Below are positions 5,059 to 5,722 of a stretch of DNA of 5,722 nt, in pieces. The stretch lies in contig CAMDSS010000135.1 of NCBI GenBank assembly GCA_945907085.1, positions 1-5,722 on the forward strand, in the 5' to 3' direction. Numbering within the stretch: the stretch's first letter is position 1; the number at the start of each line of letters is the position of its first letter. Under the pieces are notes generated by a model. That model was not told where the DNA came from and ran no database searches. It saw only the letters and a list, made by a program, of their open reading frames with translations. The stretch is from Cyanobium sp. NIES-981. GTDB taxonomy: Bacteria > Cyanobacteriota > Cyanobacteriia > PCC-6307 > Cyanobiaceae. Position numbers and translations under genes: made by a program.

Positions 5059-5722
5059 TTAACCCTTGATTGAGGGCTGGAGGCGGGCCAACGCCAGTTG
5101 TTCGGCCACCTTGATTCCATCAATCGCAGCGGAGAGGATGCCTCCGGCATAGCCGGCCCCTTCTCCAGCGGGATACAACCCTGGGGTGTTGAGACACTCC
5201 AGGGTTGTGCTGTTTCTGGGGATGCGCACGGGTGAGGAGGTGCGGGTCTCAACCCCGGTGAGCAGGGCCCCATCCATGGCAAAACCCGGCAGTCGCTTGG
5301 CGAACTCCGGCAGTGCTTCACGGATCGCTGCGATCACGAAGGGCGGCAGACAGCCTTCCAGGCTTCCGTAGTGCACCCCTGGCAGATAGGAAGGGGCCAC
5401 GGCCAAGCCTGGCTCGCCCGTGCTGCGGCTTTCACTGGGGCGGCCGGCGAGGAAATCACCCACCCACTGGCCCGGCGCCCGATAGGTACCACCGCCTGCG
5501 GTGAAGGCCTGTTGCTCCCAATGGCGCTGAAAGGCCACGCCTGAAAGGGGATCCGCAGGCCCATCGCCATAGGGAAGTAGGTCTTCCACTCCCACGGTCA
5601 CCACCAGTCCACTGTTGGCATTGCGCTCGTTGCGCGAGTGCTGGCTCATGCCGTTGGTGACCACCCGGCCCAGCTCAGAGGTGGCACCAACAACCAGGCC
5701 GCCGGGGCACATACAGAAGCTA
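5059..5722 (-). CDS. FAD-dependent dehydrogenase (COG2509 type), C-terminal part
   Basis: The visible 220 residues are the C-terminal part of an uncharacterised NAD(P)/FAD-dependent oxidoreductase of the COG2509 family, usually a little over 500 residues; the N-terminal FAD-binding Rossmann part lies outside the window. The reading frame runs through the right edge, beginning ...SFCMCPGGLVVGATSE, a hallmark of the family, followed by NGMSQHSRNERNANSGLVV and, near the C-terminus, LYPAGEGAGYAGGILSAA, which closes the FAD site. The two Cys in FCMCPGG are conserved in the family as I remember it and may be redox active, but the substrate is unknown. The stop (TAA on the minus strand) lies at 5059-5061, directly against the cyAbrB stop. 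Codon use resembles the neighbours and no frameshift is seen. Confidence 0.92.
   Translation of the reverse strand, partial: SFCMCPGGLVVGATSELGRVVTNGMSQHSRNERNANSGLVVTVGVEDLLPYGDGPADPLSGVAFQRHWEQQAFTAGGGTYRAPGQWVGDFLAGRPSESRSTGEPGLAVAPSYLPGVHYGSLEGCLPPFVIAAIREALPEFAKRLPGFAMDGALLTGVETRTSSPVRIPRNSTTLECLNTPGLYPAGEGAGYAGGILSAAIDGIKVAEQLALARLQPSIKG

Noticed and set aside
5323..5335. GATCGC-T-GCGATC inverted repeat
   Set aside because: It lies inside conserved coding sequence of the FAD dehydrogenase and is explained by the codons for an Ile-Ala-Ala-Ile segment; it is not a HIP1 octamer.

Overview
The window looks like chromosomal DNA from a GC-rich unicellular picocyanobacterium of the Synechococcus/Cyanobium group. 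The evidence is a set of cyanobacterial marker genes: an aldehyde-deformylating oxygenase, a Tab2/Atab2 (DUF1092) protein, a cyanobacterial AbrB-type regulator (cyAbrB) and a three-domain S1 homologue. Spacing is tight, third codon positions are GC-rich, and I saw no HIP1 octamer (GCGATCGC). The genus is an inference; no rRNA is present to confirm it.

Layout. 1-350 (minus) is the N-terminal third of the alkane-forming enzyme ADO, cut by the window edge. 394-1197 (minus) is a creatininase-family metal-dependent amidohydrolase, 43 bp upstream of ado and probably co-transcribed with it. About 50 bp separates this leftward pair from a rightward cluster: an S1-domain protein (1248-2546) with a long Pro/Ala-rich N-terminus, a Tab2-like protein (2543-3439) whose ATG overlaps the S1 stop as ATGA, and the peptidoglycan-editing/laccase-domain protein PgeF (3460-4299, GTG start with a good Shine-Dalgarno). 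A 396-bp stretch without a convincing gene follows, rich in inverted repeats. Then comes cyAbrB (4696-5058, plus), which ends exactly against a convergent FAD-dependent dehydrogenase (5059-5722, minus, C-terminal part only).

How the genes fit together. The S1 homologue and the Tab2-like protein are both RNA/translation factors by family, and their stop/start overlap suggests coupled translation; Tab2 relatives in algae and plants promote translation of photosystem mRNAs. PgeF probably rides on the same transcript as a cell-wall quality-control enzyme. ADO makes alkanes from fatty aldehydes, and its usual partner acyl-ACP reductase is expected just beyond the left edge. CyAbrB proteins are global regulators of carbon/nitrogen genes.

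No mobile element, CRISPR array, tRNA or rRNA was found. No clearly new multi-gene system is visible. The least explained parts are the repeat-rich 4300-4695 gap with two possible small reading frames, the acidic motifs in the disordered N-terminus of the S1 homologue, and the creatininase-family neighbour of ado.
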